From: Sarcocystis neurona
Taxonomy: Eukaryota > Apicomplexa > Conoidasida > Eucoccidiorida > Sarcocystidae
Length of the DNA stretch: 64,000 nucleotides
Assembly: GCA_000727475.1 (NCBI GenBank)
Contig: KL647312.1
Span: 1,748,793-1,812,792 of the forward strand
Reading direction: 5' to 3'
Shown here: positions 35,001 to 48,095 of the stretch, piece by piece
How the letters are laid out: each line of letters starts with the position of its first letter
How positions within the stretch are numbered: position 1 is the first letter of the stretch
Program-made: the position numbers and the translations under genes
Notes under the pieces: model-generated
Database searches by the model: none
Seen by the model: only the letters and a program-made list of their open reading frames with translations
Told to the model about the DNA's origin: nothing

Positions 35001-38000
35001 GTTGCAGAGATTTCACGACCTTTCCGGAAAGCTGCATAGGTTACTTTTCTGTAGAGCCCCGGAGTGGATGCGTGGCGGCCCGCTCAAGCACGCTATTGGC
35101 TATTCGTGTGTATCTACGAACGTGTGCAAAAATTTCCCTGACCCTCCCCTTTCTCTTGGGCTCCGGAACTGTCGACGACATTAGAGGCGAAGAAACCCAA
35201 CGTGATAGCGACAGGGAACGTTCCGCAGTGCACGCAGCCGAGAAAGACTACCCGGTTCTACAGCTCATTGTGAGCGCAGCACCGCCACAGCTCCGCCTGA
35301 CGTCTCCCGCTACGCTGGATTTTGGGATTGTAAGATATCACCGTAAGGTGTAGTTGTGCACCGGCACGAGCGTTAGACGCGATAGCAAATTTTTTACAAT
35401 TTTTCTTAGCCGTGCGTGTCAAGGCGGTGGTGGCGACCCTCAAATGAATCCGGCGGATTCCTGCAGTTTTTTTGGTTACAACGATAGTTTCCCCCTGGTA
35501 GATGATATATTCTGCAACATGGCTTCGCAGAACGTCGCAGTTAAGCGCAAAGACATGTATCATGTTGCACTTACACATCTCGCCCTCGTAGATAATCTGT
35601 TTCGCAACGTAGCTTCACAGAACGTCTCAGTTAAGCGCAAAGACATGTGTCATGCTGTACTTACGCCGGCACTTCTCGCCGCAGAGGGACAAAGCGAAAC
35701 AACTCTGCCGGAAGGTGTTGGCCATTTCTGGTGTGTAGGTCCGCGCTCACGATCTTCAGTGCATGACATGCGCGATTGCCAACCCCAGTGATGCACCCAC
35801 AATCGTGCGCCCACGACTCCTCGAAGATGAGCGTGGCCTGTTCACATCTCCGTGTTCAGATGGCGATGCTGGTTCGTCGTCTCTACGGAACCCTCAGGAC
35901 ATGCCCCCCTTACCTTTCAATTGCTACGAAAGACTTCAGAAGTATCTAACCGAGACGCTACTCTCGGGCGAGACGGCACAGGCGTGTACACCTGAAAACA
36001 CGGACATCATCTGCCCTTCCCAAGAAGTCTTGTTGGTGAATGGAGGTAACACACGCCAGGGGTCGACCGCAGAATCCGCGTCAACGTGTGCCAGGTGTGG
36101 CTGTGTAGACAATTCAAGCCACCGGCTGAACGAGCTGCTAGTCTCTAACGGGGAGGGTGGAAAAAGGAGAATAGAAAACTCCTGTTTGATCACCAATTCC
36201 CCTGCAGATGGCAAAGTACGGAACGACTCTGTGCTTTTTTTCCCATCTTGGAGCGTTGTGCCAGCCAAAGGCTGCACGACAATACGCGTAATCCTGCGTA
36301 CCAAGCATCCGGAGAAACTCAGGCGATTTGTGGCAGTGAGTGAGAGAGCACTTCAACTGTTTTATGCAGAACGCCATGTTTACTCGCCATCTCATGCGAG
36401 GCTACGCGCTTCGAATAGTTGCTCTACGTGCACGAACAATTTTGAACTGCCCCGCGGGTCTGCTGCGCCTCGCTTTTTCTAACTGACTCTTTCCAGCTGA
36501 ACTGCAGCATCAGTTGCGTGGGTGCAGGATACCATTTTGTTCCTGTGACGTGACTCAGGTCGACTGGCTTGGAGTGCCAGCAGGCATTTACTTTGACATT
36601 GTCGCAGAAGTGCAGCTTCCACGGCTTCAGCTCAACCCCTCTGCCCTTGTCGTCGGTCAGTGCCATATTCACATTGCGAAAGAACTCCCGTTAAACAGTT
36701 TGAAGCTGCAGAACACCTCGAGTCTTCCTGCGTCGTACAGTTGGGGTCGCGTTTCACTTGGAAGGGCGTTGGGAGAAGAAAGACTTCCCCTTTCCGAGGA
36801 GCAGAATGGGTCTTCTTTGGAGAAGACGCTGGAACCGATTTCAGAGGCTCTCGACCTGCGCTTTGACCCTCCTTCTGGCGTAGTACTGCCCCGCTCAAGT
36901 CAAACGGTTTCCGTTCAGATCGTGGCTCGTCGGGTAACCCACGTCCTCCGCGCTGCTGCTGCCTGTCATGTGCAGGGTCTCCTGCGTCCGCTTTACCTTA
37001 CGGTGCAAACGCGTTGCAGGGGTCTGCAGCTACAGTACGCCATGCTCAGCGAAACGCAATGGACGGACCTCGTGCAACTGAAGAATAACGAAAACAACAG
37101 TGCGGGCAATCATAAAAGCGCGCATAAAGTGCCAGCAGGACACCAGAAGAGCATACTCGGTGCGCTGCCCGACTGCCACCTAGTGGAGCAGAGTGGAATA
37201 GCAGAGATCAGATCGATTGAAGTGGACGAGGAAGGTCTGCGAACGGAAGGCGAAGCCGAACGAGCTGGTCCTCCGCTTACAGATATTAAAGACTTGCAGA
37301 CGCTTGGGTCAAGAAAACGCTATTTGCTCCTTTCGAATGTATGCAACATCCCTACCAAATTTACCATCTCGGCCACTCGGTATCCAGCAAGCTGCAGCTA
37401 TTCTGCATTTCCTTCTAATGAAGACTTCAGTCCGTGCGACTCAGGCTCTTCTGAGAAGCAGTGTACTGCTGTCCGTAGAAGCACACACGCATATCATGCA
37501 CAACGCCCAGGGTGCAGCTACTCGTTTTCGCCCCAAAAGTCCACACAAGGCATTTGCACCGTTCCTGTTCATTCGGCGGAGGGCTTCCGTCCCGCGCGCC
37601 TAGAAAGACAAAGTAGTCTCGGTACGGACAGGGCGTCTTACAATCGCAAGGACATTCTGACATGCAGAGCTTTTATGTCGGTTCATGGTTACAATTCCGC
37701 AGAAGGCAAGCTGCACTGTCTGTCCGAACTCGAAGGCCAACGACGTGCTGCTCTGCTAGCCAGTCAAGCAGGTCTCGCGATAAACTGTTTCCCGTCCTCG
37801 GGCTTCATACAGCCGCTAGCAAGCACGTGTATTTGTATAGAGTGTTTGGCGGACTTTCCAAGTGAATTCTACGACAAGCTGACACTTGAATTGAAGTCAC
37901 ATCCATTCCCACTGGAGGGAGACGAGCTGCCGGAGGTCCGTCATTCAAAAGGCGGACAAAATCTTCGGGCAGTAATCAATTTTCCCTTGCGTGTCTCAGT

Positions 38001-41000
38001 AGTGGGCGATCTTCTGCGTATCGACCCCCCGCAAGTGGGTGTAGACTTAGCCAGGCAGCCTTGTCCTCTGCTTTCAGTTGCGTCATACTCGTCAACTACA
38101 GGGCGCGTCTCAACTTCGGCAGCACCCTCACGCCGACGAAGCTCAATAGCGACCCCCTGCCCAGCGGCAACATCGAAACCGGTGATTCCCTTAAATGATT
38201 TGGCTGCTGCCACGGGTGTTGCGTTGGACCAGATGCAAAAGGACTCGACCGCCCAGCCACTCGTCTGTGATGAGACACGGTTTCCTTCGAGAAAGACGCG
38301 TGCTTGTAGCGTACCCCACAGTGTGACGACCGGTATTCTTCAAAGAACTTGCTGTGACTCTTTTATTCCCAAGCCTCTCGCAGGTGCTCTTCGGGTCTCA
38401 AATACGAGCTCGCGTGACGTCACCGTGAAATGGACTGCGTACGACCTGTGTCTCTGGGAGAAGCAACGAAGAGAAGAAGAGCACCAGCGCAGGAAGCAAG
38501 AAGCGGCAGAACGTACCTGGATGAAGACGGAGGAGGAGATTGCCGCAGCGGTAGCGGCTGAGGAAGCAGCGCGTGCCCGGGAACACGAGCTGGAGCTGCA
38601 GAGGCAACAAGAGGCAGAAGCCGCCGCTTTGGCTGCAGCCGCAGCTGCCGCTCCCTCAAGTCCTGGACGAGGCAGGTCGCAAAAGAAGGGCAACAGTAGC
38701 GTCGTGGGTACAGGCACCGTAAAGTCGGACAAAGCCTCGCGTTCGACAGTGCAGGCGTCGCCAAAAGACAAAACGGTTTCTCACTCTGCTCATGTGTCGT
38801 CAGGTACGACAGTTAATAGTGTAGATGCCGTGGGTAGCCCATCTGATATGAGTGACAACTTGGGGAGAGATCTGCACGCTACCAGTGAGGAAAGAGGAAG
38901 TACTGCCTTGAATGACAGCTCAAGGAAAAGTGCACTCAACGTGGAGTCGCACGAGAAGAAATCTTATACGCTGGAGACCTATGAAAATGTAGAAGAGCAT
39001 CTTCACGACTTGCCTGCAGCCACTGTCTTGCTTCCCCCTGACACCTGTGCTGTAAAGGACTGGCAGCAAGAGACGACTGTTGACGAGCGCGCAGACGTAC
39101 CGCGCGTTCCTTTGCCCATTAGAGTTGTGCCCTCGCAGTGTATCATCCCTGGAAAGTCGTCGGTGACTTTCAAAGTCGCCTTCGACGGTTTGCAGGATGC
39201 TTGCGGCGAGCATCGCTTCCGATTGATAGGCAGCGCCTTCCCCGAAAACCGTCACATGGCGTCAGCAGATTTCCACACGGCGAGCAGTTGCTCACCAGTG
39301 CCGTCGTCCCCCTGCGTCCACGACAATGTGGCACTCCCAAAAAGCTACCTTCACCGGCGTGTCTGCAACGAAGGTTCACCTTCGACGCCTCCAGCGTTGA
39401 GTTCGTCTTCACTGTGTGTACCGGCCGCTGCCGTGCGAGCAAAGCATCCAGCTATACGGGATCCCGTCTATCAGGTGTGCGAAGAGGTCGAGCGGTTACC
39501 GCCGATACCTGCGGAGTCTTCGGACGAAGAAGGGAAAGGACAGGAAACGGCAATGTCTCCAACGACACGAACGTCTTCTTACTCTGGACGGAAGCACGGC
39601 TCGCTAAGTGTAAATCAGCGTGCGGTGTTTCAGAAGGCGAAGGCACACGATGTCGCAGCCATCGAGTCGCCTTCATTCGCAGCAGACTCGCCACAGGGTG
39701 CCCTGTCTCACGCTGTTGCGGCTGCAGCTGCTAGCTGGTCTCGCAGCACACCTCCCTCCCGGCTTCTGGTAGACGTCAAATGCCATGTGTTCGAGCCCAC
39801 AGTATCCGTCGCAACGTGCGATGAGCCAGGCCACACCTCCGGGCGTACGTTTCGCGAAGCATCCGTGTCTCTACACAGTCCGACAGCAACAGACTTCGAA
39901 GAAAAATCACGGCCTCCCTCAGTGCTGGCACTCTTCTGCGCGACACCGTGGGTACGGGTTACCTCAGAGAAGGAATCAAGACCGTGGGAAAAGGAATGCA
40001 CGAGCATAACAAAAATGGAAGGAGCACAACCTGGTGCCTTTGAGGCTCTCAACGTCCTTGAGCATGTCGTGTATGTCACAAACCCTCTACCGTGTGACAT
40101 ACACTTTACTCTCGGAGTTGAAGGGACCTGCTTCAAAATTGAAGAGGTGCTCTCCGACAAAGGCACAGAAACATCGACTGCACTATCTTTAAAAGGGCAT
40201 GAGGTGCGTGCATGAGGACTCATTCCGCAGGCTTCACAGCGCAGTATCCTGCGACTTAACGATGACTCGTCAAGTGCTAATCCACCAGTCTTCCCACCAG
40301 AATGCGTTAAAACGTTTCCTCCTTCATCTACGTGCATAAGAACTGCGTCCGCTGTGGGCGTGTGAGTTTTCAGTCTAGGCTCTTCTGCTTGAAGCCCCTG
40401 CGCAAGCTGCAAGTGCAGATTTGCTTCGAGCCTCCTCCGCTGCAAGAGTGGAAAACTAGTCCATCTTGGACTCTACGCGGTTATTTGGTTGTCTCCTTTC
40501 CCTTTGCCCCTGCGGCAACATCAGAGAAGCGCTGGATTCTTGAAGCTATCTGCAGACGACCATCGCTTTCGCTTAATCTGGATTGTTCTCTCCCTTACAT
40601 AGCAACACCAGTGGAGCAACCGGTTCTCCAAATTCGTTCCAACAGTAGCAGTGACAGAAACGGGAGCGTCAACAATTTGCTATATTTCGGGTGCGCGCAC
40701 ATCGCTCGACAGTTGCCCGTGAAGCGCGCCATTCAACTTCTAAGTGCCGGCCCTGTGCCTGTCCGCTGGTCTGTTAGCCACGTCTCGGACAACAATCGCA
40801 TGGACGCGCCAAGAAGGTCTCATCATGGCGTGGCAACGAAACATCCAGTGAGCTCCGAACACGCGCGAAAAAATCGCAATAGGATGTGGAGATGTGTATC
40901 TGCGTATAGTAATGTACCTGTTTGCGTAGACGTAGCCACTTATGTTGGTAACGCGTCAGGGTGTCTGGGGAACTTCGTGGCTGACGCCACTCTATATTTA

Positions 41001-44000
41001 CAAATAAGGCTGCGGCCCGGATAGTTTGCCTTATCCGAGCCTCCCTGCAGCATGTTTAATGTGTCACTGATGGTGTCCACTTTTCTGTTATGTACGCGTG
41101 CGCTGGGGTTGCTGAAGGAACGAGAGTTCTTATTTTCTTCCGGAAGCGTGCACCTCCCGCGAATTCACATACACTAGGTCCACTGCGTCCTCACACTGGT
41201 GTACATGTAGCTGTGTGTGTAGAGCTCTGCTCAGCGTGGCTACCCAGGAGGCATGTCACAGTGATTTGTCTCAGTCCATCCACAATCGCACTGCGTGAAA
41301 GTCACTTTCAGTCCATTTTCATCTGTAGAGTTCGTTTAGTCGTAGACTGTGCTTCTTCGTGGGACTGGGGAGGACTGCGTTCAATAAACACCCTGACTAT
41401 GGAGTCTGGGACCGCGAGGCTCCAGACCTGTGCTGGGAGAGATGCATCGTTTATGTTAAGCTCATATGCGCGGCCGGCACGCGCTTGTCTGAAACAGATC
41501 AGTACACACTCATCTGGACCCTGCAGACGACAGTTTTTAGCTAGACGTCCGTGGACACGTGCTGCCGCGTAAGGAAGAGGTGATGTCGCTCCTGCTGACA
41601 GTCAAAAATTTCGCCTTGTGTTGAGAGAAACAAGCACGCGCAAGTGTTTCGACATCTTTAAAGCAGCGGCCACGCTGTCGTGCGTTGTCCAGGCAGCGCT
41701 GGTAACCGATGGATTCACCGACGACCCCAGAGTGTTCATCTTTGACACGAGCGAAGGTGTCCTGGAAGGGCATCAAGGTTCTGGAGAAGCGAACAGCCAA
41801 TGGCATTTGAAGACCCCTGCACTCTTCGGCTCTCACATCATACGTGTCTCCTTTTTGTAAGTAACATTCTGCTGCATATAATTCGGAAACTAAAATCACA
41901 CTTTCCCTGTCTGTACTGCAGCACGTTCATATGATAGAGACATTTCAGCGACTGTTAAGAGGACTGTACCTTTACCCTCTCGCATGCATACATACATAAC
42001 AGCGGTAAACTAACGTCAGCACCAGCGAATTTGTGTAGTCGAGCGGCGTGGCCTCGTGTACAGGAGGGGAACCAGATGGACAAAATCTAAGCACACGTGG
42101 CTTAGACAGGAAAAAAGAGAACTGCTTCTACGATGCCGAATACCGGCAGTCCACGTCAATCCGCTTACAGCCCCCAGCCGTTGCGCGTTTGCAGAAATAA
42201 AGGGGGAATGTTGGTTTTCGTGATTCTCCTTTACGTGCAGGCCGCTCGCGTGCGCAAAGTATCGGTCGCGTTTCTCCGTTGATGTGCTCTTCGGGAACCC
42301 AGTCGAGTTCATACTGGAAGGAATTGGAACAACAGAGGAGCAGGATGACGTTTGGTAGAGAAAACAGGATGATTCTACGCTGTCGCAGCGACATTGTGCT
42401 GTCTGACGGGCTGTTCAGGAATCCTGTGTTGTACACCGGTAGTCGCCCCGATTTGGCGTGGTGCGGTGTCACCGCCTCCTAACTCCACTCGTATTAACGC
42501 CACTGCAATTGTGATCCTTTCAGGATTCTTAGAACCCAGCGCGTGCATACTGACGTAGGGACCACTCTTATCGTGTAGTGTGTGGCGGCCGCTGGCATCT
42601 TATTCGCCCACTCAGTGAATGAAACTGCCGGTATTAACCTGAGTGGTGTCGTTGCGGAGTTCCGGAAACTCAGGTGTACCGTGCGTACTGCATTCCACCT
42701 TCGTAGCATCACGAGCATTACTTTGCCTACTCGCATACCTTTGAAGATCTGTCTTGAAACAGCTCCGTGTGGTGGCTGGCGCAGAAGGGTCGAGAGGTAC
42801 AACGTGAGTAAGTAGGTATGAGCACAAGGCAACTACAGGAAGTACTTTCAGTTTCAAGCAAACTGCATATCTTTTTTCTTCCTGAAACTCTGACTGAAGG
42901 AGAGCGCCGCGTGACGCCATTGCTGAACTCTATACGTGGAAGGAAGTTTAGAGGGATCCGGAGTCCTCTTTTCATCGTAGCGCAGCACGTCTTGTCTTCC
43001 CTGAGTATGAATTAGTTGTGGAAGCTGATCGTGCGGAAGCGCCTCTCAGAAAGTTTGCAGTTCAATGATTCCACGCGTATAACAGCTAAACAGGTGAAAC
43101 GGTATACCGGCTTTGTTCCTGTATGCTGCGCCTCTAAAGTGTGCGAGAGCCTCTACAAGGTAGGTAGAGGAACAGCTGAAAACACCCCTCTCTCTGAACT
43201 GCCCCGTCTCCTGTATTAGTCAACGAAGGATGACGCGTTCACGCTCAACGGCTGCGGGGGGTAAGGGGTGCTGCCAACATTTCAGCACCTGTAGCGACGC
43301 GCCGCACGCTCTGGATTTCCTCGATGCACTGTCTTACAAAATTAATACGACTGCCCAATTTACGAAGAAAGCACGTGGCAGCACGCGCGGTACAAGTACA
43401 TTGGCACACGAGGTCAAACGCTGCAGAGTCGCGACCAGGCACCAACCCATCATAGAAGCACCCTGACTCTTGCAGTGTTGCCTGTACAGCAAGCGGCTTT
43501 TCCGGTGTGACTTCCACTTCTTGAGGAAATCCTCCTTCGTATTCACTAGTCAATTTCCTCAGTGGTCTGCAGCAAATTATTACCCCCCGGGTGATCAACG
43601 TGCTGTTGTCCCTGTGTAGCCGTGTGCCAAATTTTAAACGAGCACTCGGTTACTCTGTCCACATTACGTGGCACCTTTCGTGCCGAGGATACAGTGTTTC
43701 TCCAGACTATATATTTCATCGACTGAAAAGATTACAGCAAAAATAGTAAGAGTGCGTGTTAAGCAGGAGCCCAGATTTGGTGCCGACACAACCCGCCGTT
43801 ACCCCTGGATGCAATTGCTACGATGCGTTGGTGAGGCTTCGCACTTGAAAGGGAACATTGTAAGAGGTTGCTGACGTGTTCCTATCGCAGCGGCAAGTTC
43901 CGAAAAAAATCATGAGCTAGGATGGAAAGTTCTCCGGTGTACAAATGTGGATTTAACTCGCGTGGGGACGGCCATCGAAAAAAATCAGCACTTCAAACGG

Positions 44001-46646
44001 CGTAATTGTGTCACGACCTGCTACCAAGGTCTACGTTGCTACAGATCCGACGCGGACATCCATTGTACACGGAAACACATAAAACATCATATCCGTCGGC
44101 CGGGCATTGTAGTAAACAAGTTACATTCATTGAGGGCAGAAAGCTCTGTGCGAATTGTGTCTTTTACCTTCATGTCTTTGGCCGTAATATCGCCAATACT
44201 AAAATCAGCAGTGTCTGGCACCTTGGAAGGCACGCCAACGTGATTGGTTACAGAACTGCGCTACGTGCGTACTTGGGTTAATGCTGTTCACCCTGACGTT
44301 ATCAAGTTACACAGTGTAAGTTCGTTTAGTTTGCAGTGCCAGGGATCTCAGTCCCCCAGCATCAGGGTCTCTTCAAGATTTGTTGCACGTTTTCTCGTGT
44401 GTAAAAACCAGTAAGCCCGATTTCTGTCAGGATTGTTCTGTGTATCTTCAAGTTCACGAATTCGCATATTATATTGACACGTAGGGGGGCAACGTGGAGG
44501 CAACAATGAGCGAGTCCGACTTTTCCCAATGGAGCCCGCAGTATTCCAGGTAGTAAATAGAATCGACGGCGTAATCTAAAAACACTACAGCCCCCCTGAC
44601 ATTTCCTGCAGAATGCGAGATGAGGACCTTACGCCTCGACCCCACGTGCAAGTCGCTGCGCACAGCGACGCTCCGAGGCACTTATAATTCTCTGTTAGCG
44701 GTACCTACTTGAAGCGTGGTCAAGTATATGTAGAGTTCGACTGCGCGGACTTTGCATGTGCGTTGCGAAGCGCGGGGTGGCATTCATATGTTACTAAAAA
44801 AAAACTCGCAAGTGCTTGAACGCTGAAGTACCTGTAAGAGGGCTCTGAATAAACGTTCAGTTCGAAATGGTTGTTTCACCATAACGTAGTACGCGGGCTG
44901 GGTCAAAAGCAGGTGTCGCTTGCAAGGATACTATCTAATAAACGGAGTTTCGACGAAGAGGACCGAAGAAAACCTCACGCCGTCCCCTGATTCTGTAAGG
45001 AGTAGACTTGCACACACTGCTCGCTATCCATCTGTCTGTATATTTGTTGATATACATATCGGAGTTCGTACCGAGTACGCATTGCAGAAACCTGCCCGCT
45101 GTACGTCTAGCTCTGTTGTAAACTGTGCCGCACAGCCTCCTGCATCGAGCTGGTGCTTCGACGGGCGTCGTCAACCTTGACGATATATTCAGCTCTTCAG
45201 CCCGGACGCGAAGTATAATGAAACTGACATCTTTTTAGAAACCTACTCGAATATTCCCGCCTATACACGTACAGACTACCTATCAACAGCAGCTGTACAG
45301 AGTTGCTGTGTTAATCATGCGAAGCGAAGATAACGCTGGTGGTTTTCCAGGCGGGGGCATAACACAAGGAGTTACATTTGACAATTTGTAATTGAATGCC
45401 GCAGGGGTTTACGTAGCCGACGTCTTGGGGCTGCGCGTCTTCTTTGCTGCGCCACGTCCAGTTGACTATTGACGTGGTCTACAGCCGTTTATACAACAAT
45501 AACATGCGACGAGAGAGAGCGATAATCTGCTACACACGTGAAGCGTAAAGCACTCAAGCACACCGTCTCGGTCAAATTTATTTCTCTGTTAGTAACATGC
45601 TGCTGATCGATAAATTTATTACTTCCAGAAAAGCATCGTCAATGTTCTGAGACAGGTAACATTTGTATGTGCATCTAGCTACTGAAGATATTGTTCTTTC
45701 TTCGTCCCTACGAGACTGTAAATGCCCCCTAATGCGATAACTTACACCTCTAATAGACAGAGTCTGTACACGCGCCCATTGGCAACTTAGAAAAGACACA
45801 CAACTCACCTGTGAAAGTCCTCATGAATTTCACTAAGCCGCTGACTACCACATGTGCATCCCGGCATTGTAAAGTGTTATTTGGGTGTCGCAGTGTTCGC
45901 AAACCTGTGAGATTACATCTGCGTTTACACCTTAGACCTCAAATGCACACAGAGAATGCCCACAAGCGCATCAGCAAAACAGAAGAGATACACAGCTCAC
46001 TCAATTTAATAGACGATTGTCCACCTACCAGCCTGAGCGTGAGACTCGGAGAGATGCGCTGTATTCCTGCAGCATACACATAATGCTGTTGCTTCACTGC
46101 AGGTGCAGATATTGCACTTTATCGCGACTTCAACTAAGTGTGACCCGACATCGTTCAAGGAACGAGAGGCTGCGCCTCAGTGCCGCAGTTTTTGCATTTT
46201 ACGTGGAAGTACCTACATTAATCATGTTTGTAAGTCAAATCGATCACGCGCAGCCGCACGGTGCACGCGGTGTGCATGCAACATTTCCAGTGGCACTCAA
46301 CGGGCGGTGTGTCTGCGAGGTTCCCCTACGTCCCGTGGCAACTCTAATTTTCTCTGACTGTAACAGAAACTCAGCCACTATTTATTCGCGTGGAACGGCG
46401 AAAAAACTGTTCTCTGCGCTTCCTCATCGTCTTCTGCGGTTATCCTTCACGTTTTGTTCTCTTGAGCGACGCCGCAGAAATCTAGGCCATCTTCTCTGCC
46501 GGCCGAACCCCGTGTTCGGATTCGCACCCCGTGTTCGGTTTCGCACCTTGAATGCGTCCCCTTCGCCTCTCTGTCCTTCTCCGCATATCTGGTCTCGCCA
46601 TGTAGCCGCAGATTCTTGTGTCTTACACCTCCGTCTTCAAGCATAA
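28094..46646 (+). CDS. Giant ASH/MSP-domain axonemal protein (HYDIN/DLEC1/CFAP type)
   Basis: Family members sit in the axoneme (central pair or doublet-associated); in coccidia only the microgamete is flagellated. Predicted exons with matching phases: 28094-29005, 31317-31547, 32031-32117, about 32478 to 33488 (internal splice unresolved), 33867-34106, 34399-34845, 34994-35329, 35760-36335, 36559-40203, 40419 to about 41023, then poorly resolved exons including about 42241-42350 and about 46.1-46.4 kb. Repeated Ig-like signatures support the call: VDCGVHLCGERAE, PRAIDFGF, VERRTLVLRNAGQTAVHLRW, SPATLDFGI, FTLSPPGFVLKKNETVELHV, QVTIRGTA, RVSNTSSRDVTVKW and NPVEFILEGIGTTEEQDD. The N-terminal 300 residues are polar and end in a Gln/Glu-rich helix. 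A highly charged coiled coil of about 65 residues interrupts the large exon. DLEC1, HYDIN and CFAP74 cannot be told apart by eye. The true C-terminus is uncertain. Confidence 0.75.
31317..32117 (+). CDS. ASH protein: first Ig-like domain (two exons)
   Basis: Exons 31317-31547 and 32031-32117 join in phase 0 (CGA|GTAAGT and CTGCCACAG|). The product reads GSTYTQTVKFTNVAAVGHRI, later GVIAPGMYAR, then VDILFRPSLLTDRKAQLLIY and TGEGTYAIA. This is a complete ASH pattern: a sequence-conservative N-strand, a Pro-Gly-Met turn, a hydrophobic V-x-F-x-P strand, and a closing strand before the donor GTAAGG. The intron contains the 41-bp tandem repeat. Confidence 0.75.
31835..31914 (+). repeat. 41-bp tandem duplication in an intron
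   Basis: CAGGAGTGCGTCACCGAGCA starts at 31835 and again at 31876. Both copies continue into a TTTCACAAGTAAATACGGA or ATTCACAAGTAAATACGGA block. It lies between two exons of the ASH-domain gene. Confidence 0.8.
35498..35677 (+). repeat. 90-bp tandem duplication in an intron of the ASH gene
   Basis: Two copies with a 90-bp period begin with GTAGATGAT or GTAGATAAT and share GCGCAAAGACATGT. Because 90 is a multiple of three, the surrounding frame stays open: 35354-35791 encodes both copies as VASQNVSVKRKDM-like units. Confidence 0.75.
36559..40203 (+). CDS. ASH protein: largest exon with coiled-coil insert
   Basis: It is 1,215 codons, phase 0 at both ends (GACTCAG| and GAG|GTGCGT). Ig-like strands recur near the start (VDWLGVPAGIYFDIVAEVQL, NSLKLQNTSSLPASYSW, SSQTVSVQIVARRVTHVL), in the middle (LRIDPPQVGVDL, GALRVSNTSSRDVTVKW) and near the end (IRVVPSQCIIPGKSSVTFKV). 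Between the last two blocks a charged helix of about 65 residues runs from 38457 to 38650 (EKQRREEEHQRRKQEAAER and an EEEIAAAVAAEEAARARE continuation), followed by Ala-rich and Ser/Gly-rich linkers. Long polar inserts separate the domains. Confidence 0.8.
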
Positions 46647-48095
46647 GCAAGAATCCCTTATGACCTGCTCGGTTTATACTGGCGTTGTTGCGTATGTCTC
46701 CTTTTTCGGCCATACTAATGTGGCCTCGACGCCTTTCAACTTGTTCGTCCATACTGGAATTTACGTGTCTCCCTGCAAATGTCGGGAATCGTCTCCGGCC
46801 TCTACGTGCGACGGAGTCGTCACCCCGTTTCTTCTTAGGCATGTCGGTTGCATCCTCGACCTCTGCGGTAACGAACGGCTCATTGCTTTGTCGGTAGCTC
46901 ATCGATGTAGAACGACATCAAACTTTTCAAGTGCTTCCCACCACTGGAGTGAGGAAAATTCTATCAACCCCCCCCTGAACAACTGATTGCCTTTCTGATC
47001 GTATGTGTCTGTTTCCTTGGAGCGGCATCCGGGAATAACACTCGCAAGCGCGGACGTGCTAAAATCATTTCCTGTTCCACCCCATCTTTTCGACGAAAAG
47101 TCCTGTTTGTTGTGCTGTCCAGACTAGTGGTTCGCTCTTCTGTACATCCTCTCCGCAAATCCGGTGTGGTAAGGATATTCCTTAGCTATTCCATTCGTAC
47201 GTGCCCATGTATTTGTCTTCCCCACCCCGTAGAAATTTTCAGCGTTGTGAAGGTCCTCCGTGTGCGAAGGTGGTTGACGCCTCTGTAACTTCCAGGGTGC
47301 ACACGTATACATATGTCTGTGCCTACAGAAGCACAAAAAGTAGAACACAAACAAAGAGGGTAATGGAAGCACGCGCGTATTTACACGTATATCCACGTAC
47401 ACGCGTATTTGTGAATGTACAACTGCGGAACGTTGCCGGTTGTTTCGAGGTTGTACGCTTCCATTCGGTCACATTCCTCCTATGCTCTTCTTAGAAGGAA
47501 GAGGTGAGCACCGTCCTGGTTACCTTTTCCTTCAGATCTCTCTCACAAGAATTATATCTGTGTTCCTACGAGCAGTAGTGGTCCACGCCTTTGCGGCTTT
47601 TCTGTGCCTGATGGTCAACTAACCTCAGCGAGCCACTGCGGCCGTCGCGGGGGGCTGTAGGATTATCCCCGGTAGTTGTTTAAATCGTCCTTCTATCCTT
47701 TCGTCCCGGTGTCGGTTCTCTGCTGTGTATGCCGCTGAGGCACCAGCCGTTCCAATCAGCTGTATCCGTGTTGTGGTTTCCTTGTTCGCGACGCGCCTCT
47801 CCGTTACGGTTTCTCCTCCCTTCGTGGTTGAATCTTCGTCATGTCTTCCTTCACTTCTCTCCTTTTTTGTTTCTTCCACCGTCCACCTTCCCGTTCGTCG
47901 GCGTCTCCCGTCTCTGTCCCTTTTCTGCTCCTTTTTTTCACATCGTTTTGACTTCCTTCTTCTTCTTCTCGTAGACGTTTATCTTTTCTTTGCTGCTGTT
48001 CTTCACGCTTTTGTTCGCGGTTCTTCCCCGCCCCTCCTCTACGCTTGGTGCCTCCTTCCGTCATTTTTCCGCTTCTTCATCTCACCCGGCCAACC
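46647..48095 (+). promoter_or_regulatory. Intergenic region and 5' region of SF3A1
   Basis: No conserved exon is seen. From about 47.6 kb to the SF3A1 ATG the plus strand becomes very pyrimidine-rich (runs of CTTCTTC and TCTCC, especially 47850-48080), as expected for a 5' UTR or core promoter; no TATA box is obvious. A 20-bp direct repeat (CCCCGTGTTCGG plus a short tail) lies just outside, at about 46507-46546. Confidence 0.35.

Noticed and set aside
39708..40445. 245-codon minus-strand frame
   Set aside because: Antisense to the large ASH exon; the plus-strand exon continues across it with phase-consistent splice sites.
43245..43598. 117-codon minus-strand frame with protein-like composition
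   Set aside because: It competes with a plus-strand frame in the same place inside the axonemal gene's poorly resolved 3' half. It has no domain and no splice partner, so it was not called.
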